Positions 57,309 to 64,000 of a stretch of 64,000 bases of DNA are shown here, piece after piece. This DNA comes from Anaerolineales bacterium (GTDB lineage: Bacteria; Chloroflexota; Anaerolineae; 4572-78; J111). The notes under the pieces are model-generated. The model was not told where the DNA came from. It did not search any database and was given only the letters and a program-made list of their open reading frames with translations. The stretch lies in the NCBI GenBank assembly GCA_015075405.1, contig JABTUK010000004.1, forward strand, positions 1,178,001-1,242,000, read 5' to 3'. Each line of letters opens with the position of its first letter. Within the stretch, counting starts at the first letter, position 1. The translations under genes were made by a program, and so were the position numbers.

Positions 57309-58748
57309 ATGGACACACTTAACCTGTTCATTCATGGCCGCGCCGTCCCTTCGACTGACTCCGCCGCGATTCCGGTGCTGAATAAAGCGACCGGAGAAAC
57401 CATCGCCCTGGTAGCGGAAAGCACCCCGGACGATGTCTCCGCCGCCCTGGAGTCGGCCCAAACTGCCTTTGGCGAGTGGCGACAAAAACCTGCTCATGAC
57501 CGGGCCAAACTCATGCGCCGGGCGGCTGAGGCTATTCGGGTAGAAGCGGAGAGCCTGGTTCACCTGCTTACCCTCGAAGTCGGTAAACCGCGAGCCGGCG
57601 CTCAACGCGAAGTCGAGGCCGCGGCGACGCTGCTGGAGTTTTTCGCCGAGGAAGGGCTGCGCATTCGGGGTGAAATCCCGCAGCTCAATCTGGCTGATGA
57701 GCGCATCTTTATTGTCAAAGAGCCAGTGGGGGTGGTTGTCGCCATTGTGCCCTCCAACTACCCGCTGATTCTGCTCAGTTGGAAATTGGGCGCGGCCCTG
57801 GCGGCCGGTTGTACTGTTGTCGCCAAACCTTCGGAAGATACTCCGCTGGCGACCCTTCGCCTGGCCGAAATCTTAGCCGAAGCCGTCCTGCCGCCGGGGA
57901 CGTTTAATGTACTCACCGGTTACGGCCATACGGTGGGCCGGGCGCTGGTCGAGCATCCGATTCCGCGCAAAGTTGCCTTCACCGGCGGCGTGGAGACCGG
58001 CAAGAAAATCGCGGCTCTGGCCACGCAAACCAACAAACGAGTCACGCTGGAATTGGGCGGCCAGTGCCCGGCGTTGATCGGGGCTGAGGCTGATCTCGAT
58101 GTGGCCGCGCCGGCTTTGCTCAAGCACAGCTTTGATAATGCCGGGCAGTATTGCTACCGCATCAACCGCATGTACGCCCAGGCCGAGATTTACGACGAAT
58201 TTTTGGCGCGTCTGAAGGCCGGCGCCGAGAAGCTGAAAGTGGGGCCGGCCAGCGACCCCACCAGCTTTATGGGACCGCTGGTCAATGGGCGGCTGTTCGA
58301 CAAAAGTATGAGCCATATTCAGGACGCCCTGGAACGTGGGGCGAAACTCGTCAGCGGCGGGCAGCGGCTCAGCGGGCCGGATTACGCGGGCGGCTATTTT
58401 TTGCCGCCCACCATTCTGGCCGAAGCGGACCATTCGATGCGGGTGATGACCGAAGAGACATTCGGCCCGGTTGTCGGGGTGATGAAGGTCGCCTCGCTGG
58501 AAGAAGCCATTAGTCACGCCAATAACAGTCGCTACGGCCTGGCGGCTTACATCTTCACCAAAGATGTCGCCCAGGCCCTGCGCGCCGCCGAGCGGATAGA
58601 GGTCGGCTCAGTCTGGATCAATAACATCCACCGTTCCTACAACGAAGCGCCCTTTGGCGGCTTTAAAGAAAGCGGCCTGGGGCGCGAGAAGTCGCACTAT
58701 GGCCTGGACGAGTATTTGGAGTTAAAGACGATTTATCTGTCCCTGTAG
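57309..58748 (+). CDS. aldehyde dehydrogenase
   Basis: 479 residues, NAD(P)-dependent ALDH fold. VAIVPSNYPLILLSWKLGAA holds the cofactor region. TLELGGQCPALIG contains the general-base Glu, and the catalytic Cys282 is in NAGQYCYR (family GQxC). ETFGPVVGVMK and APFGGFKESGLGREKSHYG complete the pattern. 15 bases downstream of P450; presumably finishes oxidation of the P450 product. Substrate unknown. Confidence 0.93.
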   Translation: MDTLNLFIHGRAVPSTDSAAIPVLNKATGETIALVAESTPDDVSAALESAQTAFGEWRQKPAHDRAKLMRRAAEAIRVEAESLVHLLTLEVGKPRAGAQREVEAAATLLEFFAEEGLRIRGEIPQLNLADERIFIVKEPVGVVVAIVPSNYPLILLSWKLGAALAAGCTVVAKPSEDTPLATLRLAEILAEAVLPPGTFNVLTGYGHTVGRALVEHPIPRKVAFTGGVETGKKIAALATQTNKRVTLELGGQCPALIGAEADLDVAAPALLKHSFDNAGQYCYRINRMYAQAEIYDEFLARLKAGAEKLKVGPASDPTSFMGPLVNGRLFDKSMSHIQDALERGAKLVSGGQRLSGPDYAGGYFLPPTILAEADHSMRVMTEETFGPVVGVMKVASLEEAISHANNSRYGLAAYIFTKDVAQALRAAERIEVGSVWINNIHRSYNEAPFGGFKESGLGREKSHYGLDEYLELKTIYLSL

Positions 58749-58760
58749 TGGGACAAGACC

Positions 58761-59327
58761 TCAGCCCTCTGCACCCAACCCCACCACATAAGCCCGTAGC
58801 AGCCCCATAAAACTTTCGTCGCGGTCAAGCGCCAGGCCAAAGCCACCTGCCAATTCAAGGGTGGTAAAGCCGTGAGCAATGCTGCGCAGCCCCCGGATGG
58901 CATGGATCGCGCTCTCCTCATCCAGACCGTACGGTTCGAGTACGGCCAGGAGTACCTCGATAATCGTCTGGCTCACCTGCTGCATTTCGATGTCGTCGGG
59001 AGCGGGGGCGCGGACACTGGCTGTGTACACACCTGGATGCTCCAACACATAGCGGCGATACGCCTGGCCGACGGCAATCAAGGCCGCCCCGCCCGCTTTG
59101 CCAATCGCCGCCCGGCTGATCCGTTCCAAGAGCTGCCGTTGGCCCAGCAGGGCCAGCTCTCGCCGGAGGTCAGCCAGACCATCCACGTGATTGTACAACG
59201 AGGGCAGGCGCACGCCGAGCCGGGCCGCCACCTGGGCCAGCGTCAACGCTTCCAGCCCAGCCTGGTCGGCCAGTTCGGCGGCTGTGGCTACGACCTGCTG
59301 CCGGTCAATCCCCACGCTACGCGCCAT
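58761..59327 (-). CDS. TetR/AcrR-family regulator with WHG-type C-domain
   Basis: 188 residues. The helix-turn-helix is VATAAELADQAGLEALTLAQ with LGVRLPSLYNHVDGLADLR. The C-terminal part (GQAYRRYVLEHPGVYTASV ... GLRSIAHGFTTLEL) matches the WHG domain group. Start overlaps the stop of the metallo-beta-lactamase gene by 11 bases, so they form one operon. The upstream promoter carries tandem CTAAT-type palindromes likely to be its operators. Confidence 0.9.
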   Translation of the reverse strand: MARSVGIDRQQVVATAAELADQAGLEALTLAQVAARLGVRLPSLYNHVDGLADLRRELALLGQRQLLERISRAAIGKAGGAALIAVGQAYRRYVLEHPGVYTASVRAPAPDDIEMQQVSQTIIEVLLAVLEPYGLDEESAIHAIRGLRSIAHGFTTLELAGGFGLALDRDESFMGLLRAYVVGLGAEG

Positions 59328-60045
59328 AGGGTTGCACCTCGCCCAACTGGCGCGCAGTGACCACGATGGCTTGATCCATTTCAGTCAACGGTTGTTCGAG
59401 AACTTCGCCGTGGCCTACGGCCAGCCGCGACGGTTGCAGGGCGCGAAGTTGGCGCGCGCTGGCCAATGCCAGCGGGCGAGACCAGGTTGCCAGCGCCGGG
59501 AAAGGAAACAAGAGGCGGATAGTGCCTGACACGGCCACCCCGGCGCGGGTCTGAAAAGCGTCCCCGGCGATAAGCGAACCGTCACGCGGGTCGAACAGGG
59601 CGATGTGGCCTGGCGTATGGCCGGGGGCGCTGATTACCTGGAGCGAACCGACCTGATCGCCATCGTACAGCAGCCGGCTGGGCCGGGTTTTTACGGTTTG
59701 ATAACTGCCGCGCAGTTTTAACTGTGGCTCACCGGGGTCAAGGCTCATATCCCCGCTTAAAAAGCGGGCGTCGCGGGCAGAAATCAACACTTCGGCCTCA
59801 GGCAGTTGTTGGCGCAGCGCATCGAGCGAGCCGATGTGATCGCCATGAGCGTGGGTCAGCACAATCCGCCGGATGGCTAACCCTTCCTTTTGCGCTGCCG
59901 CGAGGAAAGCCCCGGCGCTGCCCGGCAGCCCGGTATCAATCAGGGTCAAACCATCGTCTTCGCGCACCAGATAGCAGTTGACCGGAAACAGGCGCGGCAA
60001 GCGGGTCAATTGAATTAAATAGGTTCCGTGAGTTGTGACTCGCAT
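59317..60045 (-). CDS. metallo-beta-lactamase-fold hydrolase
   Basis: Start ATG 60045 has AAGGAG upstream (242 residues); the frame extends upstream without family character. The metal motif is THAHGDHIG (HxHxDH), with later ligands in APGHTPGHI, GDAF and VGHGEV. Family: hydrolysis of thioesters, lactones or sulfur compounds, glyoxalase-II-like. First gene of the two-gene operon with TetR. Confidence 0.92.
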   Translation of the reverse strand: MRVTTHGTYLIQLTRLPRLFPVNCYLVREDDGLTLIDTGLPGSAGAFLAAAQKEGLAIRRIVLTHAHGDHIGSLDALRQQLPEAEVLISARDARFLSGDMSLDPGEPQLKLRGSYQTVKTRPSRLLYDGDQVGSLQVISAPGHTPGHIALFDPRDGSLIAGDAFQTRAGVAVSGTIRLLFPFPALATWSRPLALASARQLRALQPSRLAVGHGEVLEQPLTEMDQAIVVTARQLGEVQPYGA

Positions 60046-60143
60046 GAGAGACTCCTTAAGAGGCGATGACTCGTGAGGCGATGAGGCGAAGAATTTCCTC
60101 GCCTCACTTTCACGCTGCACCGTATCCATGTTGCAGTAATTAT

Positions 60144-60181
60144 AACTAATATAATTAGATTATAAACTAATATGATTAGTT
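60144..60181. promoter_or_regulatory. tandem TetR-type operators
   Basis: AACTAATATAATTAGAT (60144-60160) and AACTAATATGATTAGTT (60165-60181) are near-palindromes repeated at a 21-base interval, two helical turns. They lie 100-140 bases upstream of the metallo-beta-lactamase start, so TetR probably represses its own operon. Confidence 0.65.
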
Positions 60182-60338
60182 TGTCAAGACCCTTTTTGGG
60201 AGAAATTTTCAATCCTGGCCTAACTATGGGGTATTTCGCTTTTGGGCAAGTAGAATAGGCCGCATCCTGAGTGATTTGAGCGGAGCGAAAATCGTATCGA
60301 AGGATGCAGGCCAGACGAGGCATCTTGGCTAACCCGCA

Positions 60339-60437
60339 CCCCCTTCGGCAAGCTCAGGACGCAGCTTCGATACACGCTCCACTCCGTTTCGCGTTAATCA
60401 GGCTGCGTCCTGAGGCTCTCCTGAGCTTGTCGAAGGG
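60339..60437. repeat. CCCTTCGACAAGCTCAGG-type hairpin (copy 2)
   Basis: CCCTTCGGCAAGCTCAGG and ACGCAGC are answered by GCTGCGTCCTGAGG and CCTGAGCTTGTCGAAGGG in inverted order. Related to 37381-37460. The 60130-60610 gap otherwise holds the TetR operators, and no gene is supported. Confidence 0.75.
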
Positions 60438-60610
60438 CGAAGTCGAAGGGATGCTGGTCTAAAAATTCGCCCCCAAACGGAAATGCTTCCGGCCTAACTT
60501 TGGATAGGTGCGTTCTTTGCATAATTGTGTTAAACTATAGAGGTCAGAAAAACATCCACCTTCGCTGCGATACCGAAGCTATTCACATCATTATCAAGGA
60601 GATACCCCCC

Positions 60611-63217
60611 ATGACCGATACCCCCCTCCCGCCAGCCGCCGAACCACCTGTTCCTGCCTCGGCGCCGGCGGAACCATCCCTGCCCGACCTGTTGAACAAT
60701 TTGACTCATTCAGATGCGGCTACTCGCCTGGAAACTATCCAGCAGCTTGGCGGCTTAAAGACCGCCGACAAATCGGCCTTACGCGCCCTGGAAAAAGCTG
60801 CCGCCCAGGACGACGATCCTGGGGTGCGTGAAGCGGCTTTACTGGCTCTAGCTGCGCCGCTGTACCGCACCCTCCAACAGCAAGACAGCCGGCTGTCGCT
60901 GCCCCTCCGCCGCTCGATTCTGGCCGAAATCGAGCGTTGGAGCGCCGATGGACTGCTGCCTGCTCACCTGGCTCGCCTGCTACAGCAGCGCTACAATTTT
61001 GACCAGTTGGGGCTGGCCCCCGCGGCCGCTCCGGCTCCAGTCCCCGCCGGACCGCGCCCCACGTTGACCCAGGTGCTGCTGAGTGAAACGACAATCAAAG
61101 TGGCGCTGTACCTGGGCGCTTTTTTTGTGGTGGCCGCTGCCTTTATTCTGGCGGCTATTTTCGATATCCTGCGGCTGCCTATCCTCGGCCTGGCGACGGT
61201 CGGCTTTCTGGGCGCAGCGTTGGCCTTAAAACGGCGGCTGCCGACGGCCAGTTTTGTCCTGTTCACCGTCTTTTCTTTTTTGCTGCCCATTGATGCGGCT
61301 GTTTTGCTGGATATGATTGATCCGGGCGAGACTCTAACCTGGATTTACTGGATTGCCGTCGCCGGGTTCCTCACTTTGGTCTGGGCCGGCGGCACGTTCC
61401 TCTACCAGTCTCGTTTGTTCAGTTTGCTGGCGCTGGCCGCCGGTAGCCTGGCGATGCTGCTGATCGGGCGCTGGCTGGACCGCTCCCCTCATCTGGACCT
61501 GCTTTTGCTTGAACTGCCGCTTCTGGCTGCCTTGGGCGCGACCATCCTGCTGACTCGCTGGCGCGACCGGCGTTTCTCGCTGCCTTTGTTTATCCTGGCC
61601 CAATTGCAGCAAATCGTGCTGTTGGGATTGTCGGGCATTTTGGTGTTGGTGTCTCTGGTGGACCAGGATTTGCCGCAGCCGGCCTGGTGGCTGGCGATTG
61701 CCTTCACCTGGCTGCTGGCGGCCCTTTTTTATGCGGCCAGCCAGCGCCTGACCGCTTTTGTGCTGTTTCCGCCGCTGGCGGTCGCCGCGCTTGCGCCGGT
61801 TCCCTTATTTTTGAGCGGCGTTTTTTCACCCACCTGGCAGGCGGTGATGATTGTCGCCTGGGTGTGGGGTACGGCCCTGGCCCTAGGCGGGGAGGGCTTG
61901 AGCCGGGTCCGCCAGCCGAGCCTGTCCCTTTACAGCCTGTGGCTGGTGATTGGTTCGGCCGGGCTGTATTTGCTGGCGGCAGTGGGTGGACTGGCCGACC
62001 GGGTCGCTTTTGGCATTGGCTACCTGGTTGGGACGGCAATAGTCTACCTGGCGCTGACCCTGGTCCGGCCGCGGGCCTGGCTGTGGAGCGCCAGCCTTCT
62101 GGCGGCAACCGGGGCCTATCTGGCCGTCTTTTTGCTGCCCAGCCTGGAACCTTATGACTTCTACCCCGGTTTTATTCTCCTCTGGCCGGCGCTGGCCTGG
62201 CTCAGTTTGAGTTTGGCGCTGCGGCGCGCTTTTAACGCTCATCCGCGCTGGCATTTGCCGCCGCTGGTTTTAGGCGGTCTGGTCGGGGCGGCCGCCCTTT
62301 CGATTTTGCTCACCACCGGCTCTGACGAACCGGGCCGGGCCGCCGTAGGTCTGCTGATCATAGCCGGTTTTGCCGCGCTGTTTAGTTTAATTGACCGCCA
62401 ACCCTTCATTGCTTTTGGGGCTACTGCCGGCCTGGCCCTGGCGCTCGGCTTTGCCTTGATCTGGGGGGAACAAGAACAATGGGTTCTGCCTCTGGTCGGG
62501 CTGGCGGCGCTCTACTATTTGAGCGGCCTGGCCGACGTCTGGCTGAGCCGCCTGGGAAGGTGGGCCGGGGTACTGCGCTTGAGTGGGTTGGGATTGGGCA
62601 CACTGGTGGCGTTGAGCGGACCGATCCAGGGGGGCGCGGGCGGGGTGATCGGCCCGGCCCTGGTAGCGACTTTTTTTGCGATTGAAGCCTTTCGCCTGCG
62701 CCAGGTCTGGTTGGGCCTGCCGGCCAACCTGCTTTACCTGGTGGCCTATTTCACCCTGCTGCTGGAACTGGATGTAGATCAGCCCCAGTTTTACTCGATT
62801 GGGGCGGCCCTGCTGGGCTTTGTGATGCACTACTTCCTGACCCGCAGCGGCAGCAAGTGGGCCGCCTTCATAACCGGCCTGCTGTCGCAGTTCATTTTGC
62901 TGGGGACCAGCTATGTCCAGATGTTTTCGACCGAAAAGCTCCTTTACTTTTTTATCCTGTTCGCCCAGGCCATTGTCGTGCTGGTCTACGGCTTGGTCAT
63001 CCGCTCGCGCAGCCTGGTGCTGGCCCCCATTGTTTTTGTGGTGCTGGGCGTTATTACCGTCGCCCTGAGCGTGCTGGCCGGCATCCCGGCCCTGATCCTG
63101 GTCGGCTGCACCGGCTTGCTGCTGCTGCTGCTGGGCATCGCCGCGCTGGTGATGCGGGAGAAGATTCTGGTCGTCACCAATCGGTTGGGGGAGAGGTTTA
63201 GCGGTTGGCAGGCTTGA
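60611..63217 (+). CDS. large polytopic membrane protein with N-terminal HEAT-like region
   Basis: ATG 60611 has AAGGAGAT upstream, giving 868 residues; the open frame starts earlier but without support. A Pro-rich N-terminus (PLPPAAEPPVPASAPAEP) is followed by one or two HEAT-like repeats (LLNNLTHSDAATRLETIQQL and DDPGVREAALLALAAP). A cytoplasmic stretch follows, then over 20 hydrophobic helices from about residue 165 to 855. No catalytic motif is apparent. Function unknown; partly resembles large DUF-type membrane proteins with many helices. Confidence 0.8.
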   Translation: MTDTPLPPAAEPPVPASAPAEPSLPDLLNNLTHSDAATRLETIQQLGGLKTADKSALRALEKAAAQDDDPGVREAALLALAAPLYRTLQQQDSRLSLPLRRSILAEIERWSADGLLPAHLARLLQQRYNFDQLGLAPAAAPAPVPAGPRPTLTQVLLSETTIKVALYLGAFFVVAAAFILAAIFDILRLPILGLATVGFLGAALALKRRLPTASFVLFTVFSFLLPIDAAVLLDMIDPGETLTWIYWIAVAGFLTLVWAGGTFLYQSRLFSLLALAAGSLAMLLIGRWLDRSPHLDLLLLELPLLAALGATILLTRWRDRRFSLPLFILAQLQQIVLLGLSGILVLVSLVDQDLPQPAWWLAIAFTWLLAALFYAASQRLTAFVLFPPLAVAALAPVPLFLSGVFSPTWQAVMIVAWVWGTALALGGEGLSRVRQPSLSLYSLWLVIGSAGLYLLAAVGGLADRVAFGIGYLVGTAIVYLALTLVRPRAWLWSASLLAATGAYLAVFLLPSLEPYDFYPGFILLWPALAWLSLSLALRRAFNAHPRWHLPPLVLGGLVGAAALSILLTTGSDEPGRAAVGLLIIAGFAALFSLIDRQPFIAFGATAGLALALGFALIWGEQEQWVLPLVGLAALYYLSGLADVWLSRLGRWAGVLRLSGLGLGTLVALSGPIQGGAGGVIGPALVATFFAIEAFRLRQVWLGLPANLLYLVAYFTLLLELDVDQPQFYSIGAALLGFVMHYFLTRSGSKWAAFITGLLSQFILLGTSYVQMFSTEKLLYFFILFAQAIVVLVYGLVIRSRSLVLAPIVFVVLGVITVALSVLAGIPALILVGCTGLLLLLLGIAALVMREKILVVTNRLGERFSGWQA

Positions 63218-63299
63218 GAAATTTAGTGGTGAGTAATCCTGCAATGTCACACTAGACAAATGTTCTACCCGATCCAACCCTGATTTACCGATGTAGCCC

Positions 63300-63436
63300 A
63301 CCACGCGATAAATCGCAGGGCTATTTAACAGCGTCCGATCAATCGGACTAAAGCCTTTAGGTGACATAGCCCGATTGATCGGACGCCGTTTTGTAGTCCG
63401 GCGAGTTCACCGCCGGGCGAGTGCCGGGAAACAGCG
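63300..63436. repeat. REP-like intergenic element (copy 2)
   Basis: Shares with 3265-3382 the order TAGCCCGATT..ATCGG and TAGTCCGGCGA..TTCA..CGCCGGGCGAG. Additional inner palindromes here are GTCCGATCAATCGGAC and AAAGCCTTTAGG. No coding potential. Confidence 0.75.
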
Positions 63437-63576
63437 GATAGGGGAGCAAAAAATTTTACATAAAAATGTGACATTGTAGAAATAATTACCTCCCCTTTGG
63501 CCGGCGACCAAACGCAGGTTTTAGCTTAATTTTCCCCTCACCCTCTGTTCAGTTGACCTCATTTCGGGTATAATGG

Positions 63577-63778
63577 GCCTAACCCTTCCGCGCCATCTGA
63601 CCGCAAAGGCAGGTCGGGCCAGCCTTCATTCTCCAAACCAGCCTGCGCCGAGGCTTAGTTAAACGGGGATTATCGGCGGCTCGCTCACCGGTAGGTAATG
63701 GTACTCCCTGGCGACGTCGGGCGTCATTCAGCCTTCTGCGCCTGAGCCGCGCCGCATGAACCCCTTATTAAGTTAGGC
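63577..63778. other. 202-base segment bounded by GCCTAAC and GTTAGGC
   Basis: Perfect inverted seven-base ends (GCCTAAC at 63577-63583, GTTAGGC at 63772-63778) match the outer R boxes of integron attC sites. A TATAAT (63569-63574) precedes them. The interior is GC-rich and could fold, but the L boxes are not convincing and the length exceeds that of most attC sites. It could be a structured RNA or a MITE. No gene is seen between 63218 and 63852. Confidence 0.4.
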
Positions 63779-63852
63779 GCGTAAACATCCATCATCAATT
63801 AGTATCAAGTAGATCACATAGTTATGATCCATTACATGCCAAAGGAGGGTAT

Positions 63853-64000
63853 ATGAGTCTTAGCAAGTTGAGATGGACATTAGATGAGCGACTGTACAAT
63901 GCACCCGACCCCATGTCAGTAGCTCGAGACGTTCTTAATAATATAGGCAATCGGGTACAACTATTAGAACTATTGAGATCAATTCTGAGCGATGAGAGTC
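63853..64000 (+). CDS. partial AT-rich gene at the window edge, unknown function
   Basis: ATG 63853 has a strong AAAGGAGGG upstream. The 49 residues seen begin MSLSKLRWTLDERLYNAPDP, continue with VARDVLNNIGNRVQLLELLR, and are open at the window end. It is helical and charged. Codons are more AT-rich than neighbouring genes, suggesting transfer. No family can be named from this fragment. Confidence 0.7.
   Translation, partial: MSLSKLRWTLDERLYNAPDPMSVARDVLNNIGNRVQLLELLRSILSDES

Noticed and set aside
1..64000. tRNA, rRNA, tmRNA and RNase P genes
   Set aside because: No conserved sequence blocks of these RNAs were seen in the intergenic regions I read; absence is by eye only.

Overview
The window looks like a chromosome-scale piece of a GC-rich, free-living bacterium, most likely a member of the Chloroflexota (Anaerolineae-like). 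That placement is inference. It rests on the gene mix (a complete V/A-type ATPase operon, a soluble NuoEFG/Nfn-type flavoprotein cluster, a 2-oxoacid dehydrogenase with its own acyl carrier protein) and on intergenic spaces packed with palindromic repeat families. No rRNA, tRNA, CRISPR array or transposase gene was recognised.

Layout. Positions 1-6100 (minus strand) hold sugar and uronate functions: a LysM-fused peptide-type binding protein cut by the window edge, an AT-rich nuclease-like gene, nagB, a LacI regulator and uxaC. 6400-10900 holds membrane and stress genes: a CDF metal transporter, an Na/Pi-type transporter with a tandem universal stress protein, a DedA protein and a repeat-containing anchored protein. 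11388-19051 (minus) is one redox operon, nuoE-nuoF-nuoG/fdhA-like-nfnA-like-nfnB-like plus a small gene. 19865-24985 holds mostly unrecognised minus-strand genes, including a tandem beta/gamma-crystallin-like secreted protein. 25051-30686 (minus) is acyl-CoA synthetase, E1 alpha, E1 beta, E2 and ACP, with no E3. Identical CRP-type palindromes lie upstream of this operon and related ones upstream of the redox operon.

31284-41734 (plus) is a V/A-type ATPase operon in the order G/H, I, K, E, C, F, A, B, D, the order of the Enterococcus ntp operon. It is preceded by a zinc-ribbon protein and a lone cyclic-nucleotide-binding domain that overlaps the first ATPase gene. Palindromic repeats have invaded this operon. 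One forms an in-frame loop inside the catalytic A subunit, another supplies the C-terminus of the G/H stalk subunit, and the F, A and B genes end inside repeat words. A convergent 1025-residue gene fuses an aminoglycoside-phosphotransferase-like kinase, an M23 peptidase fold and a class-III PLP enzyme.

The most unusual part is 45170-53400 (minus): a replicon maintenance block embedded among ordinary metabolic genes. It contains about eight iterons, with two more inside the initiator gene, and a Rep protein built from two homologous initiator-like domains plus a C-terminal DnaA domain-I-like module. Next to it are a strong divergent promoter driving a short structured RNA, a zinc-finger protein, and a ParB-ParA-ParB set. 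Each parB gene carries its own perfect palindromes (GGTGAACCATGGTTCACC or GGTGAACTATAGTTCACC) at the same place in the coding sequence, and these are candidate self-encoded centromeres. Either a plasmid has integrated, or the window is part of a chromid or second chromosome.

53855-58748 (plus) is an inducible oxidation cassette: VOC dioxygenase, IclR regulator, cytochrome P450 and aldehyde dehydrogenase. Downstream are a TetR/metallo-beta-lactamase pair with tandem operator-like palindromes, an 868-residue HEAT/polytopic membrane protein, and a partial AT-rich gene at the right edge.
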